Made by a program: the position numbers and the translations under genes. Positions 1 to 11,069 of a stretch of DNA of 64,000 bases are shown here, piece by piece. Position 1 is the stretch's first letter, and every line of letters begins with the position of its first letter. The notes beneath the pieces are model-generated. The model was not told where the DNA came from. It saw nothing but the letters and a program-made list of their open reading frames with translations, and searched no databases. Source of the stretch: Cyanoderma ruficeps (taxonomy: Eukaryota > Chordata > Aves > Passeriformes > Timaliidae); contig VZDJ01000216.1 in assembly GCA_008694505.1 (NCBI GenBank), forward strand, positions 2,961,539 to 3,025,538. The letters run 5' to 3'.

Positions 1-846
1 GTGAAGGTGATTCACTGCCCATGGAGCTTAGAGCGGAGGGAAAGGCTTCCCTGGCAAGAGAATGGGATGGGCAAGGACATCTGGGGGAGAGCTCAGGGCC
101 AGAGCAGCTCTGTGAAGAAAGGTGTGTGTGCTGCTGAGCCCTGGGAGAGCAGGGAGGAGGAGGCAAACCCAGCCCGGATGAGGAAAGGATGCAGACAAGG
201 TCTTGGGATCAGCTGGCTGAGATGAGTCCACAGGGAATTACAGGCAGATCTGAGCCTGTCAGATTACTGGAGCCAGGAACGGGGGGAGCGGGTTGAGGCA
301 GGTCTGGCAGGAGGAGGGATGGAGGAGCTGAAGAGAAAGAGAGGAGCAGGGGAAGGTGGGCACAGAAGGGAAGGAGGCACACAGGAAAGGGGGGAGAAGA
401 GGAGGGCACCCAGCCCTGGTGCTGTGTGGTGGGGCCAGGAAGACAGACTGGGGGTGCCATGGGGTGGATTAAGTGGGAACTGGCCTGGTCCATGACATGT
501 CACCCCCAGCACCCACCTGGCCAAGGCACAGGGCTGAGACCAGCCAGGGCAGGAGCACCACACACCAAAACCAATTAAATGCTCAAGGGGTCACAGACCA
601 GCTCTGCGGCTCCCTCCCATCCAGAGGTCGGAAGAGAGTGTCCTCATTTGCTGCCTCTTAAATACATCTGATCCTGCCTTAATGCCTCCTAAAACCTTCC
701 CTGACAGCTTTCAGGTGGCTGCTGGGGAGAGGCACCCATGGGCTGGGGTGGCAGGCCAGCCAGGCACATATGACAGCCCTGGGCTGAGCAGTGCCTCCAG
801 AGGGATATGAAGGGCTGTAGGCACTGGTGGTGATGGAGGAAGCACC
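1..846. other. upstream flank of PRCD
   Basis: Purine-rich on the plus strand and without a convincing exon. It should contain the PRCD promoter and 5'UTR. A GGATTA element (466-471), the CRX/OTX core, lies about 380 bases before the ATG; a single 6-mer is weak evidence. Confidence 0.4.
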
Positions 847-920
847 ATGTGCACCACCATCCTGATCCTGGGTCCACTGGTCCTCCTGCTGCGGCGCCGC
901 TTCTGCAACAAAGTCGAACC
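847..920 (+). CDS. PRCD: PRCD coding exon 1
   Basis: ATG at 847-849 in the context CACCATGT opens 74 coding bases, ending with two bases of a Pro codon before a GTACGT donor. Residues 1-4 (MCTT) and 16-19 (RRRF) are the family signature. Confidence 0.88.
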
Positions 921-1203
921 GTACGTCCTCTCCTGTCCCCCTCCTGTCCCCTCAGGGCTCTGGGGATGGAAGGGTGGGGGGGGGCCTGGGGTGGAGGATC
1001 TCACTCCTTAACCTATGTTGTATTCATGGAGATATTTGAGTTCCTTCTGGTTTTGGTTCTCTGGATGACACCAGGAGACATTTGCTCGAGCTGGGTAGAG
1101 GGGAGCTTTCTGTGATGTGCTCTCACCTTCTCTCTGATGCACCAGTGCCAACAAGGAGGAGATGCAGGACTGGTCCTCCTGTTTGCCTGGTGCAAAGGGA
1201 TGA
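847..1203 (+). CDS. PRCD: PRCD, photoreceptor disc component (coding span, two exons)
   Basis: A tiny membrane protein of photoreceptor outer-segment discs. In mammals it is palmitoylated on Cys2, binds rhodopsin, and its loss causes progressive rod-cone degeneration (known for the family). Exon 1 (847-920) encodes 24 residues plus two bases. It starts Met-Cys-Thr-Thr, keeps Cys2, continues with a short hydrophobic segment (residues 5-15), then the Arg-Arg-Arg-Phe basic patch (16-19) and Asn-Lys-Val-Glu-Pro, all hallmarks of PRCD. The donor after 920 reads GTACGT. My proposed exon 2 (1146-1203) follows a pyrimidine-rich acceptor, joins in frame and ends in TGA, giving 43 residues against 54 in human. 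The C-terminal half shows no clear similarity to mammals, so exon 2 is less certain. A further Cys at residue 20 is an unusual feature. Position next to SNHG16 and ST6GALNAC2 matches mammalian synteny. Confidence 0.75.
1146..1203 (+). CDS. PRCD: PRCD candidate coding exon 2
   Basis: The acceptor at 1144-1145 is preceded by a C/T-rich tract (about 1121-1142). The first base completes the split Pro codon; 18 further codons rich in Lys/Glu follow, then TGA at 1201-1203. The acidic, polar character suits the cytosolic tail of PRCD, but residue-level similarity to mammals is not evident. An internal GTGCAAA could instead be a donor to a later exon. Confidence 0.45.
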
Positions 1204-1734
1204 ACCACTGTGATGCTTTTACATGCACTGATCGAGGTGTTTCCCAAATGGAGCAGTCCTGCAGCCTGGCTGCCTGACTGTCTTCATGCCTTGCCTTGGG
1301 ATGAGATTGAGGAGTGATTTCAGCTGTGGGAACATCACCAGGCTGACATTGATACTCAGCTGGTGTTAAACAGCCCTGGGGAGGTCCTGCTGCATCCTCG
1401 CGGTTCTGGGAGGTTGGATGAGTGTCTGGCTATGTGGAATGCTTGAGAGCATCAGCCAAATGTTGGCTCTGAGAAGAGCCGGCAGCGACCACCCCGCACC
1501 CTGTTGCGCTGTGCTCCGTGTTCACACACACGCTCACACTCATCCCGGCTCCCAGGCGAAGGCAGCGAGCAGATGGGCAGGGACTTGCTGCAGTCCCACA
1601 CCAAGGCAATGACAAAGCTGCGACAGGAGGGCAGGGTCACCTCCTGCTCGGTGCATCCCCGCTGCACCATGGGCACGGTGCCGGCGCCTGCGGCTTCCAA
1701 CTACCTGCAGCTCACCGTGTGTTTGGGGAGGGAG

Positions 1735-1875
1735 TCTCGTTCCCGTTCAGCACTCGCTTGGCTCCAGCTCGCTGGCCGCGGGGCCGCGCTCACGGCGAGC
1801 CCGAGCACGGCCCCCGCTCGCTGTGCAGCCGCCCGCTCCAACAGCAGCCTCGGCTCGGGAGGTTTCCGCTGGAGA
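1735..1875. promoter_or_regulatory. short CpG-rich islet downstream of PRCD exons
   Basis: About twenty CpG dinucleotides in roughly 140 bases, sharply denser than the flanks. It could be a small CpG island, an alternative promoter or an enhancer. No start site or exon can be assigned. Confidence 0.35.
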
Positions 1876-2329
1876 CGCACAAATCTATTTACCAGTGGAG
1901 ACTGGAGACATCTGAAGGTGGGGAGGTCAAATTGGCACTTAATGAGCCGATTAAGTCAGGGAAGGGAGAAACAAGGCTCAGAGCAGGGAAGGCATCTCCT
2001 GGCCTCTGTGCCCCCGGCTGTCCCTGTGCTACCTGCAGCACAGGCTGAATTAAACACTCATTAAGTGTCTGTGCAAATGATCTGCAGAGGTGGGGGCTGT
2101 CTCTGGGCAGAGGGTACAGGGGTGACTGGCAAGGCTGGCAGACTGTAGGTCCATCCCTTGGGAAGCTGCAGGAGGAATGGGCAGGTAGATGTCTGGGGGA
2201 CAAGTGGCACCAGAGCTGGCAGTGTGCAGACAGCCCAGTGCCCCAGCCCTGCACAGGCAGATCCAGCTGCAGCACAAGCCCAGCCTGGGGGAGCAGCGTG
2301 CAGGGTCAGTTTCTTAGGAGTAAGCAGTG

Positions 2330-2335
2330 AATAAA
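2330..2335 (+). terminator. AATAAA, possible PRCD polyadenylation signal
   Basis: First canonical AATAAA downstream of the proposed PRCD stop on the plus strand, which would give a 3'UTR of roughly 1.1 kb. No other support. Confidence 0.25.
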
Positions 2336-2349
2336 GCACAAATCTGTGC

Positions 2350-5300
2350 ACGAGGAGATGGGAAGGAGCCTGGAGCTGAAAAGGCTGGGGCTGGGACTGG
2401 CATGGTGCTGCCCTGGCTATTTCCATTTGAGGCAGGATTGGCACTCCTTCCACCACATCATAACTGTGGGCCTGTGGCCTGGTCAGTCGTTTCACCCAAC
2501 TGGCTTCATCCCCACCACTGCCATCATCATCATCATCAGCAGCAGCAGCAGCAGGAGCAGCAGCAGCAGCAGAGTATAGGGAGGGAATGTGGCTGGTGCC
2601 AGCACCAGCAGCAAAAAACTGGAACGAGCACAAGGGCTCCCATCATGGCATGGACCTGGGAGCATGAGGGATGCATCACAGCTGGATGGCCAGGAAAAAC
2701 TTCCTCCGAGCCCTGCTGCAGTCTTCAGACAGGCACCTGGTCTGGATGCAGCCCATAGAAAAGTCATACACTCCTAGATTAGTTGTTTTGGTGATTAATT
2801 GCTCTCACCAGTAAAGACCAGTGGCTATTAACAGCTTTTCTACTTGATCTATTTTGGACATTCATCTACCCGCCTTGCTTGGTGCAGGCATAAATCAGAG
2901 CTGTTCCACTGACAGCTTTACACCAAGAGAGATTCTGTTTCCAGACTTTCATATCCTGCAAAAGAAAAGCAGCAGAAGCAAGAGAAAAATGTGCTGCTGG
3001 GCAGGGACTGGGGAGAAGTGGTACAGGAGACCAAGGCACAGTGGACCTCATGAAGGGCAGGCAGCATCCTCAAGACCAGGAACAGACCTGAGGCACCAGA
3101 GGCCCAGTACTGTGTTGATCCAACTGGATTTTGGCCAGCTAGATGACTGGGCTTAGGCTGCTCAGGCACCAGGACCCCATATAGCAACAAAGACCAGGAT
3201 TTCCCATATTTGCACTGCTCTGGATGATTGCTGGATTAAAGACATCCCTGAGAAACAGCACATGTGAAGAAAAAGTCAGGAGCCCACATGTTCCACGAGA
3301 TAAACCTGGCTCGGTGAAGGATCAACCCTCTGCCTCTGACGTCCCCGTGTGCGAAGCAGGGCGTGCATCCTGAGCAAAGGACACAAATGAACAGCACCGG
3401 CAAGATCAGATTATGTGAAATCCCCTGCTCACTTGACCTCCTTCACGTCCCTGTCTTCTATTTATATACCTTGGGGCAGCCAGGAATGGCACAGGTTGTC
3501 CTTGGCCCACCCTCACAGAGCTGGGGGCTCAGCCATGGGATTAGTGTTGGCCACTGGAGCTGGCTGCCACCGTTCCGAACGGAGAGGTTTGAAGGGATTC
3601 CTCTCAGTGTCCCAGCCGTGGGGTCTGCTATCCCCATCCCTTGCTGGAGTTGAAAAGCAAACTGGAACACTGTCCTGGACTAACCTGCTGTCAAGAGACA
3701 GGAAGGTCAAGAGGGACTCCTTGGGCTCCAGTGTTTGGATTTCCTCAACAAGCAGTGATTTATTCTTTGTTTTGTGTGATATTTAACAAGAAGGTCCTGG
3801 CTGGGGGCCAGGGCTGGCTATGGATGCCTGCTCTGTTTGCCTTTCTCAAGCTCTTCCCCTCCAGTCTCTTCCTGGCAGGAGCTGCTCACCGCCTGCTCCT
3901 GGGTTTGGGGAGGTAGAGATGGCGTGGAACACGGGGTTTGGTCTTGGTGCTGGTCCAGCACAGGGGGATGCAGGGGGCTGAACACACAAGGGAGTTCAGG
4001 AGCACCCAAAGGGGCACAGGTCACACAAAGAAGCCAGCTGGAAAGAGCCAGGTCTGTGAGATGCCCTCCATGGAGAGCTCTTGGAGAGGTCTCAGGCTTG
4101 GTGGGACAGTGCTGGACTATGACAAAGCAAAAGAGGTGCTTTGGGAAGTGAAACGTGGGTTTGCTTTACCTCTGTTTTTTGAGTCCCCTCCCAGAAGGCT
4201 GGACATTAATCCCCTGGGGGTGGGGGGGGTGTTTTCCTGGGACTGGGAGCCAGGGCCATGGAGAGAGGGAGTGTTTAGTGCCTGTGCTGCTCTCCCCCCA
4301 GAACACCCTCGTTGTACCCCACACACTGTGCTGCAAGGCAGGCCCAGACCCTCTGCAGTTCAGGCTGGGGAAAACAGAGCCGGTAGCCTGGCGTTATCTA
4401 GATTAACCTTCCAGCTTATTTCCCTCTGGGAAACAGGACGTGACCTCCTCATTTCCACTGGCCAGGCATGGCTGGCAGCTGGCAGCAGGGGCACACAGCT
4501 CTGCTTCTCCAGGCTGGAGCAATCAGCTCGCAGCAGGCAGGCACAGACAAGTGTCAGCCGAATTTCTGTACACTTTAAATACATTAGCAAGGCCACAAAC
4601 ACAACCCCAAAGTGCTGCAGGCGCAGGCGAGCCGACAAATAACCCCCAAACCCACCACCAAGGGAACACCCCTCTTCTTTCCACAGGAGGTAGGGCTCAG
4701 CATTGAGCTCCCCCATATCTGCACAGCAGCTGAGCAGATCCGCTCTCTCCCTGGCTGTTTTCAATCCAGTACCAGAAGGGTCAATTCTGTGCCACTTCTG
4801 CGGAGTCATTATCCTGTCGGTTATATAAATGTCTGGGCATGCACAAAAGGCAGTGCTGATACAGTGGCTCTGACACCAACTTTCTCCAACACCTGCTTTT
4901 CAGCTGGGGAGCGAGCTGAGCACAAGAACATCTCGAGAGCTGTCACACAGAAGGCTGCTGTCTTTCAAGCTGAATGGAGGTCTAAATAGCTCTCACTTCT
5001 GCTTTAGAATCTCATTTCTAAATGCAATTAATACTGGCACATGCATAATGAGAGACTGACGAGTGAATACAGACTCCAGCAATAAAGAAGCCAGCCCCAA
5101 GTGCTATGTAAATATTACAAATCCTCACAGGGAGCTGACCTGGGGAAGACAGCTCTCTGATGATTAAACCCCAGTGACAATACGACTGCATTCCTACATC
5201 TGTCACAATACTACCTGCTGATACATAATGAGCCACGCTAAAAGAACTTGCTCTTGCTGCTCTTCAGTGCAGATAAAATGTCTATTTGTAGAATGTAATT

Positions 5301-6965
5301 AATCTCTTCTTCAAAATCAGGAACCTTAGTGTCCTTGGTAACAACATGCCAGTGACTCAGAGAGTGTCTCTGGCTTTTCCTTCTGATTTTGGAGCGAGTT
5401 ACTGAAAGTGACCCCAAATTCCAGCACTGCAAAGGAGCACAAGTGGAAAAGCCAATGGTATCTGGAGGTAGGGATAGGTTTCACACATCCTTCTGGTTTC
5501 TTCAGGGCTGCTTCGGCAGCTTAAGGAGGTTCCCAGACTTGTTTCAGCCACAATCCTTATGATGAGACAAGCTTTGTCCCAAGATCTGGTCCCCAACCCA
5601 TTGAGAGCAAAATCCCTTTTACCATGGGGCATAACAGGGCAGAGAATAAACTGTCAGAAGAGCAGGGCCACAATCACAGGATGAAGCTACTCCCTCTTTT
5701 GCCTGCTTTCCCCAGCAGTGAGTGCTGTGTGCTCTGTGTATGTGTGTCCATGCTTGCTCCCCCAGATGGCTTTTGAGCTGCTTTTGAGCCCTGGCAAGTT
5801 TGGCAGGGGATGGAAGGTCAAAGACATCCATTCCCACCAGATAGAAAACATGCAAAGCCACGAGCATCAGTGTGGCAGAGGGATGCAGGGAAGTGCTGCT
5901 GGCAGAACCCCTGGTCCCCCTGAGGGTCGTGCTTGGGCATGGCCTGCTCCTCCAGCCCACCCCAGGCTGGCTGAGATTCGTGCTAAAAAAGGCAAAGTTG
6001 CTCCAAAGCAGCCAGGGGCCATATCTGCTTTCTATGAATTTCAGTGGGAAGAACCAGTGCTGGATGTAGCTCACTGACCCAGTTCCAAAGCTCAGGGGAA
6101 GCATGGGCCGTGATACGGGGACAGCTGCTTGGAGAGTGGGTGATGGAAGGCTTGCATGATTTATTTATTTCTTGGGAAATAAAGAGGAAGAAGAAAAGAA
6201 TTGTTGGATAAAATCAGCATACTTTAGGCTAAACTGTGCTGCAGCAATTCCTTGTGGGACTGGAGCTGAGCTTCTTGGTCCCCTGTAAGGGAGATTCATG
6301 ATGCTCATGATGCTCTGCAGAGCTGGAGGGATGTGGGGAAAAGGAGGGTTTGCTGTTACTGAGGGTTCTGCTCTTTAGTGCAAAATTTCCCCTTACTGGA
6401 ACAAGTTATCACTTCCCTTTAGACAGGGGCTGAAATCAGCACCACTGCCCACAGCTCACCCCATCTCCTCTGTCCCCAGGCACTCCGAGGGAGAGGAAGA
6501 GATCAGGAGAGAGGCTGGCTCTGACTCCCACTCCACGTAACAGCGCTTTGGAATAAAGGCCAGGTGGGATGCAGCAGTTATCTGGGATGATGCATCTCTG
6601 AGGAAATTGGGGGAAGGACATGCAAAAAAGCCTGGTCTTCACCTTCAAGTATTTTAATGGTGATCGTTTTTGTGTTTCACCCAGGATTTATTGGTTTTCC
6701 TGCCTATCGGTGAGTCTGTGAAGTCTCAAGAAAAGTGTCTTGCTCTGGAGAAAGGAAATTAAACCAGGAATGGCTGGATTGGAAGGGAAAACCCCATCTT
6801 TTCATTACTTTCAATAGCATTTCAGTTCCCAGGTGAGAGCACACCCTGCCATTTCTCTGTGGCCTCCCACCTGCTGCCTGGATGCCAGGAGCATCTTGTA
6901 GGGACAGAAAAGGCCGCAGAGCCAGTGGTGATCCAGCTGGGATGGGGTGCAAGGGGTGGGTGCAG
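2350..6965. other. intergenic, no gene recognised
   Basis: Apart from the trinucleotide repeat at its left end, I see no conserved protein, RNA gene or recognisable transposon. Open frames are short, overlap on both strands and lack splice support. Confidence 0.5.
2521..2573 (+). repeat. (CAT)n(CAG)n trinucleotide microsatellite
   Basis: A CAT run passes directly into CAG repeats interrupted once by GAG. The stretch is open in several frames only because the repeat lacks stops; no gene structure surrounds it. Confidence 0.9.
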
Positions 6966-6967
6966 GC

Positions 6968-7115
6968 TGCCCAGAGAGGATGTGGATGCCACACTCCTGC
7001 AAGTGTTGATGGATGAGTTGGATGGGGCTTTGAGGAAACTGGTCTAGTAGAAAAGGGTTGGAACAAGGTGGTCTTTAAAGTCCCTTCCAACCTCACTCAT
7101 ACCGTGATTCTGTGT
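6968..7115 (+). mobile_element. CR1 LINE 3'-end fragment
   Basis: Begins with the GCCCAGAGAGGATGTGGATG type block, passes through the 'ttggatggggctttgag' block, and ends with the typical CR1 tail 'gtcccttccaacctcactca' followed by a GATTCTGTG terminus. It is a severely 5'-truncated, diverged copy in plus orientation, as is usual for avian CR1. Confidence 0.85.
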
Positions 7116-8123
7116 GGGATTTGGGACTGATGTGGCTTTGTGTCCTGCTCAATGACCCCAGGGAGTGAGGGCTGGCTCTGGGGTGCCCACAGGCAGCTCC
7201 CAGCAAAGTTTGGGTCACCCACACACCACTGCCTTGGCTCTGGGAGGGAATCATTGGCAACAGGGGTGAGGGGACACTGGGTGGGGCTGTGGGGAGAAAT
7301 TGGGGCCAGAGCTGCCTTTCCTAATCCCCCCCGCCCCCAGCACTGCTGAATGCCCAGGGCCGCTCAGGGCCTCACCATGCCCTGCCTTTGCTTTGTCAGA
7401 TCCCCCAAGGCTGCTAACCTCATCTGTCCCAGCTCTCAACAAGCAATTAACCACAATTCACCAATTAACCATGACTCCTTCTCGTCCTGCAGCTCCCCTG
7501 TGCTCTGCAGCCAGAAGCGAGCACGTCCCAGCCTCAGCACCTGCTGAAACCCTCGGCAAAACAACCCATGACAGCAACAAATCCACATCACCCAGCTGCC
7601 TTCCAACAGCTCAGGGAGGACCAGGCTCTGGGCTAAATGCTGGGGCAGGAAGGAAATTTGCCTTTCTGAGGCTGAGCTCTGGGTATGGCCAGCAGCCCCA
7701 GCTGCGGGCATGGAGCAATTGTGGGTCTTGCTCCCAGCCACGGCGTCCTCACGTGCTCTGCAGCTTTCCCATGGATAAAAATCCATTAATAAAAGATCAG
7801 TTTGCAGGCACAGCTCGCTGTAGATGACAGCATTAGAGGCACATCGGCTTCTCCTAAGCACCAATCTCGTGCTGGGTTTATTTGGTTCATTTGTGGCAGG
7901 GGAAGAGTTGCTTTCGGCATTCAGAGATGTCTTGTGTCTGGGAGAAGTAGTGGGGTAAGATATATTTTTGGCTCTATTTAGCCACAAAAATTTGGGTTTA
8001 GAATAAAGAGAAATATTCCTGTTTGCTGCCAAACTGAGGCAGACGATTTCTTGTGCAAGCCTTCGTTTGTTTGAGGACTCGGTGTCCTGTTGTAAAAATA
8101 AACGCTCTGATGGGAAAAGTCTA
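7116..8123. other. intergenic, no gene recognised
   Basis: No exon, RNA gene or repeat identified between the CR1 fragment and the duplicated segment. Confidence 0.45.
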
Positions 8124-8464
8124 TCAGGGTGTGCTGGTCAGTCATTGGGAGTGGTGGGCTCACAAACATCAGCTTCAACCTAACTGGAAAAGCAGCTCCC
8201 AAAGCTTTTGCAAATAGATATTAGACAGAAGGAGACAGGTCTGGTTTTTTTGGTGAGTCAAGTAGTCACCAGCTGAATCTTTTCCATGGGCACAGTTGTG
8301 CTGGTCTCACCGTGGCTGGCATGAATTTTCAGTGCCAAATATACCCAGTTTTCACCCAAGCCAGGTTGTTTTCTCCTTCTGAGAGCCAACCACCTCTGGC
8401 AGCCACAGGAATGGGGGAAGGAGAGAGGCTGATGGTGGGGAAGAGACCTGGGATGTGTCTCCTG
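8124..8464 (+). repeat. duplicated segment, copy 1
   Basis: Matches 10728-11069 in direct orientation over about 341 bases, with roughly six substitutions and two small indels (around 8243-8252). Not recognised as any known repeat. No target-site duplication is evident at the edges, and weak similarity seems to run some 15-20 bases past the right end. Confidence 0.92.
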
Positions 8465-10727
8465 CCCAGGATGCTCCTGGTTGATGTCAGCCCCCTCTCC
8501 CCATCCTGCAGCTGTAGGCTCACCTCCCTGCCTTGGAGGTAAGGCCAGACATATGGACAAGAGCTCCCAGCAGCTTGGTTCTCCATACTGAGAATTTCAC
8601 AAATATCTATGGAGTTTTTCTAATAGATTTTTTTTCCCTCCAAGTCTTTAAATTAAGCTTCTTCAGCCTCAACTCACGTTAAACATTTTTCTTTTCTTCT
8701 TTTTGGCAAAAAAAAAAAAAAGTATTATGATCAGGAGGGATAAAACCGGGTTTACCTGGAGCTAGCTTCATTTTATAGCAGATTAAAAGCAAGATACTGA
8801 GTCAATAATGCCAGGAAGGGTGGTCAGGGGATGAACACAATGCTGTGCTGAAGGCAGCACAGAAGAGATTGGAATCTGAAAAGACAAAAGCTTACCAGGA
8901 TTGAGCCTCAAAGGCAGAATCAGCTCCTCTGATGATATGAATCACCTGGATTCCCCTGACATGCTGGTATTGCTGTAGAATGTCTTTTATGTATTGATTT
9001 AAAAGAAAATAAAGGTCAAGGGCTTAGCTGCAGAGGTGCTGTTCAGACCGGGTGGGCAGAAATGAGCAACAAGGAGAATTTGCAAGGTCAGAAATAGGAT
9101 GGAGAGGAGCCCCAAGAATGATGGGTGCATGCTGGGGCTATGAGATCCCCAAAGACTGGAGCAGAGCCTCACTGAGGGGAGCCCACTGGAGCCCTGATCT
9201 CCAGGGTTAGCCCAGACACAGTCACTCTGGGCTTAGTGACAATCCAGATTTCAGTCTGGACCTTTCCATCAACAAATCCAACCTTTCTCGCCTTCTGGAC
9301 TAGCACTCAAAAACTCCCAGAAAGGACAACATAGGCCCAGATGGAAATGGTGCCTGCAAATGTCACAGTGCTGCTGGGACAGGGTCACTGCCCTGCAAAC
9401 CTGGCTGTGCAAACAGCGCTTGCTAAATCAGCTGCAGGGGAGTGTTGTAGATTTGGGGGAATAAAGGTTTCCTGAGCCATGGAAAGGCCAGCTTTTTGCC
9501 TGGGGAACTCTGAGAGACTGGATTTCATGAGAAATATTCTTTATTTACTCAGCCAGCCTCAGCCAGCAGCTGAGCTCAGAGAGGGTGAGTGCCTGTAGCC
9601 AGCGGCTGTGCGAGGCTTGCTGGCCATGGCGAGGTGTTTGCTGTTTGCACTGAGATTTGGGATGGTCCCAGAAGGCCCTTGGTGGGTGGGAGTGGGAATT
9701 CGCTTAATTTGTTCATTGTGTCTTCTCTGCTGGCCAAAACCACCCTCCACTTCATGAGAAACACAGAAGGGGTGATGGCAGCCCTCACAGGTCAGGAATG
9801 GTGTCACCAGTGTTTTTCCAAGGGATGCTGATGGACATGGTCCTCCTCTCGTGGTCCCATTTTTGTGATCCCACTGAGGAGATGCTGTTTGTTTGAGGAG
9901 GAAGGAAGGATTGTGAGATCTCTGCTCTTCTTCTTTCCATCTCTGTCCCCACTAAAATACAGTTTGGGGAAAAACTAAAAAGGGAAATGAAACGTTGAGT
10001 GGGCTACCTCCAGCTGGACCAGCTGTCCCACACAGTCTGGAGGAGGGGCTGAAGCTGTGGGACCTCGCTGGGCCCAGCTCCCAGGGGTTCATCAGACTGT
10101 CTGTTTTCATCACTTCTCTCTGAGAAGGGAAGTGGACCACACAGCAGTCCTGGAAATCTGCAAGGGAAACTGTTCCCAGCACCCTTCCCTCTGCTGTCGG
10201 CCCTGTATACAGTTGGCTGTGGAGGATATATGGCTCTGTATTGCTCCAACTCAGTGAGATAATGCCTCGGAATTCAATTCCTTCCCAATGAAATCCCTAA
10301 TCACAGCCAGGATGGGCACTTTCCCAGCTCTGATCCCCTTGTCTCCATTGCAGACGTGGTCTCTCTGACAAACCAAGTGGACCAGGACTGGGGTCACCTC
10401 ATCTCAACTGCCCTGTCTGCTCCATCCCCTCCCCATCAGACCCTGCTGCCTCTCCTCTGCTCCCACTCCTGAGGCATCCTGTCTAGCCTATAACTTTTCC
10501 TTTAAAAAAAAAAAGAAACAAAAAACCCCACCAAACCAACTGAAAAACTACAGTGGAAGCAAATAGAGGAAATTGCTTCAAGTTCCTTAAATATCTCATG
10601 AAACAAAAATGCTTCGTGAGGCTGTTCAGGGAGAGAGAGGGTCAAATGTCCCTCATTAACACTGATTTACTAAGAGGGCTGGGAAATGGGAGGGGAAGAC
10701 AGTCCAGCTGCCTGTCTCAGTGCAGTC
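8465..10727. other. unique spacer between the two duplicate copies
   Basis: Contains A-rich runs (8708-8721, 10503-10513) and no recognisable gene. A duplicate copy abuts each end. Confidence 0.4.
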
Positions 10728-11069
10728 TCAGGGTGTGCTGATCAGTCATTGGGAGTGGTGGGCTCACACACATCAGCTTCAACCTAACTGGAACAGCAGC
10801 TCCCAAAGCTTTTGCAAATAGATATTAGACAGAAGGAGACAGGTCTCTGGTTATTTGGTGAGTCAAGTAGTCACCAGCTGAATCTTTTCCATGGGCACAG
10901 TTGTGCTGGTCTCACCGTGGCTGGCATGAATTTTCAGTGCCAAATATACCCAGTTTGCAGCCAAGCCAGGTTGTTTTCTCCTTCTGAGAGCCAACCACCT
11001 CTGGCAGCCACAGGAATGGGGGAAGGAGAGAGGCTGATGGTGGGGAAGAGACCTGGGATGTGTCTCCTG
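10728..11069 (+). repeat. duplicated segment, copy 2
   Basis: Direct repeat of 8124-8464 at about 97-98% identity by eye, offset about 2.6 kb. Both copies share the 'gcttttgcaaatagatatta' block and diverge abruptly on the left. Confidence 0.92.

Noticed and set aside
1504..2064. 186-codon plus-strand frame downstream of PRCD
   Set aside because: Overlaps another long frame and a CpG islet; considered as a PRCD exon, but the joining frame is poor and no family similarity is visible.
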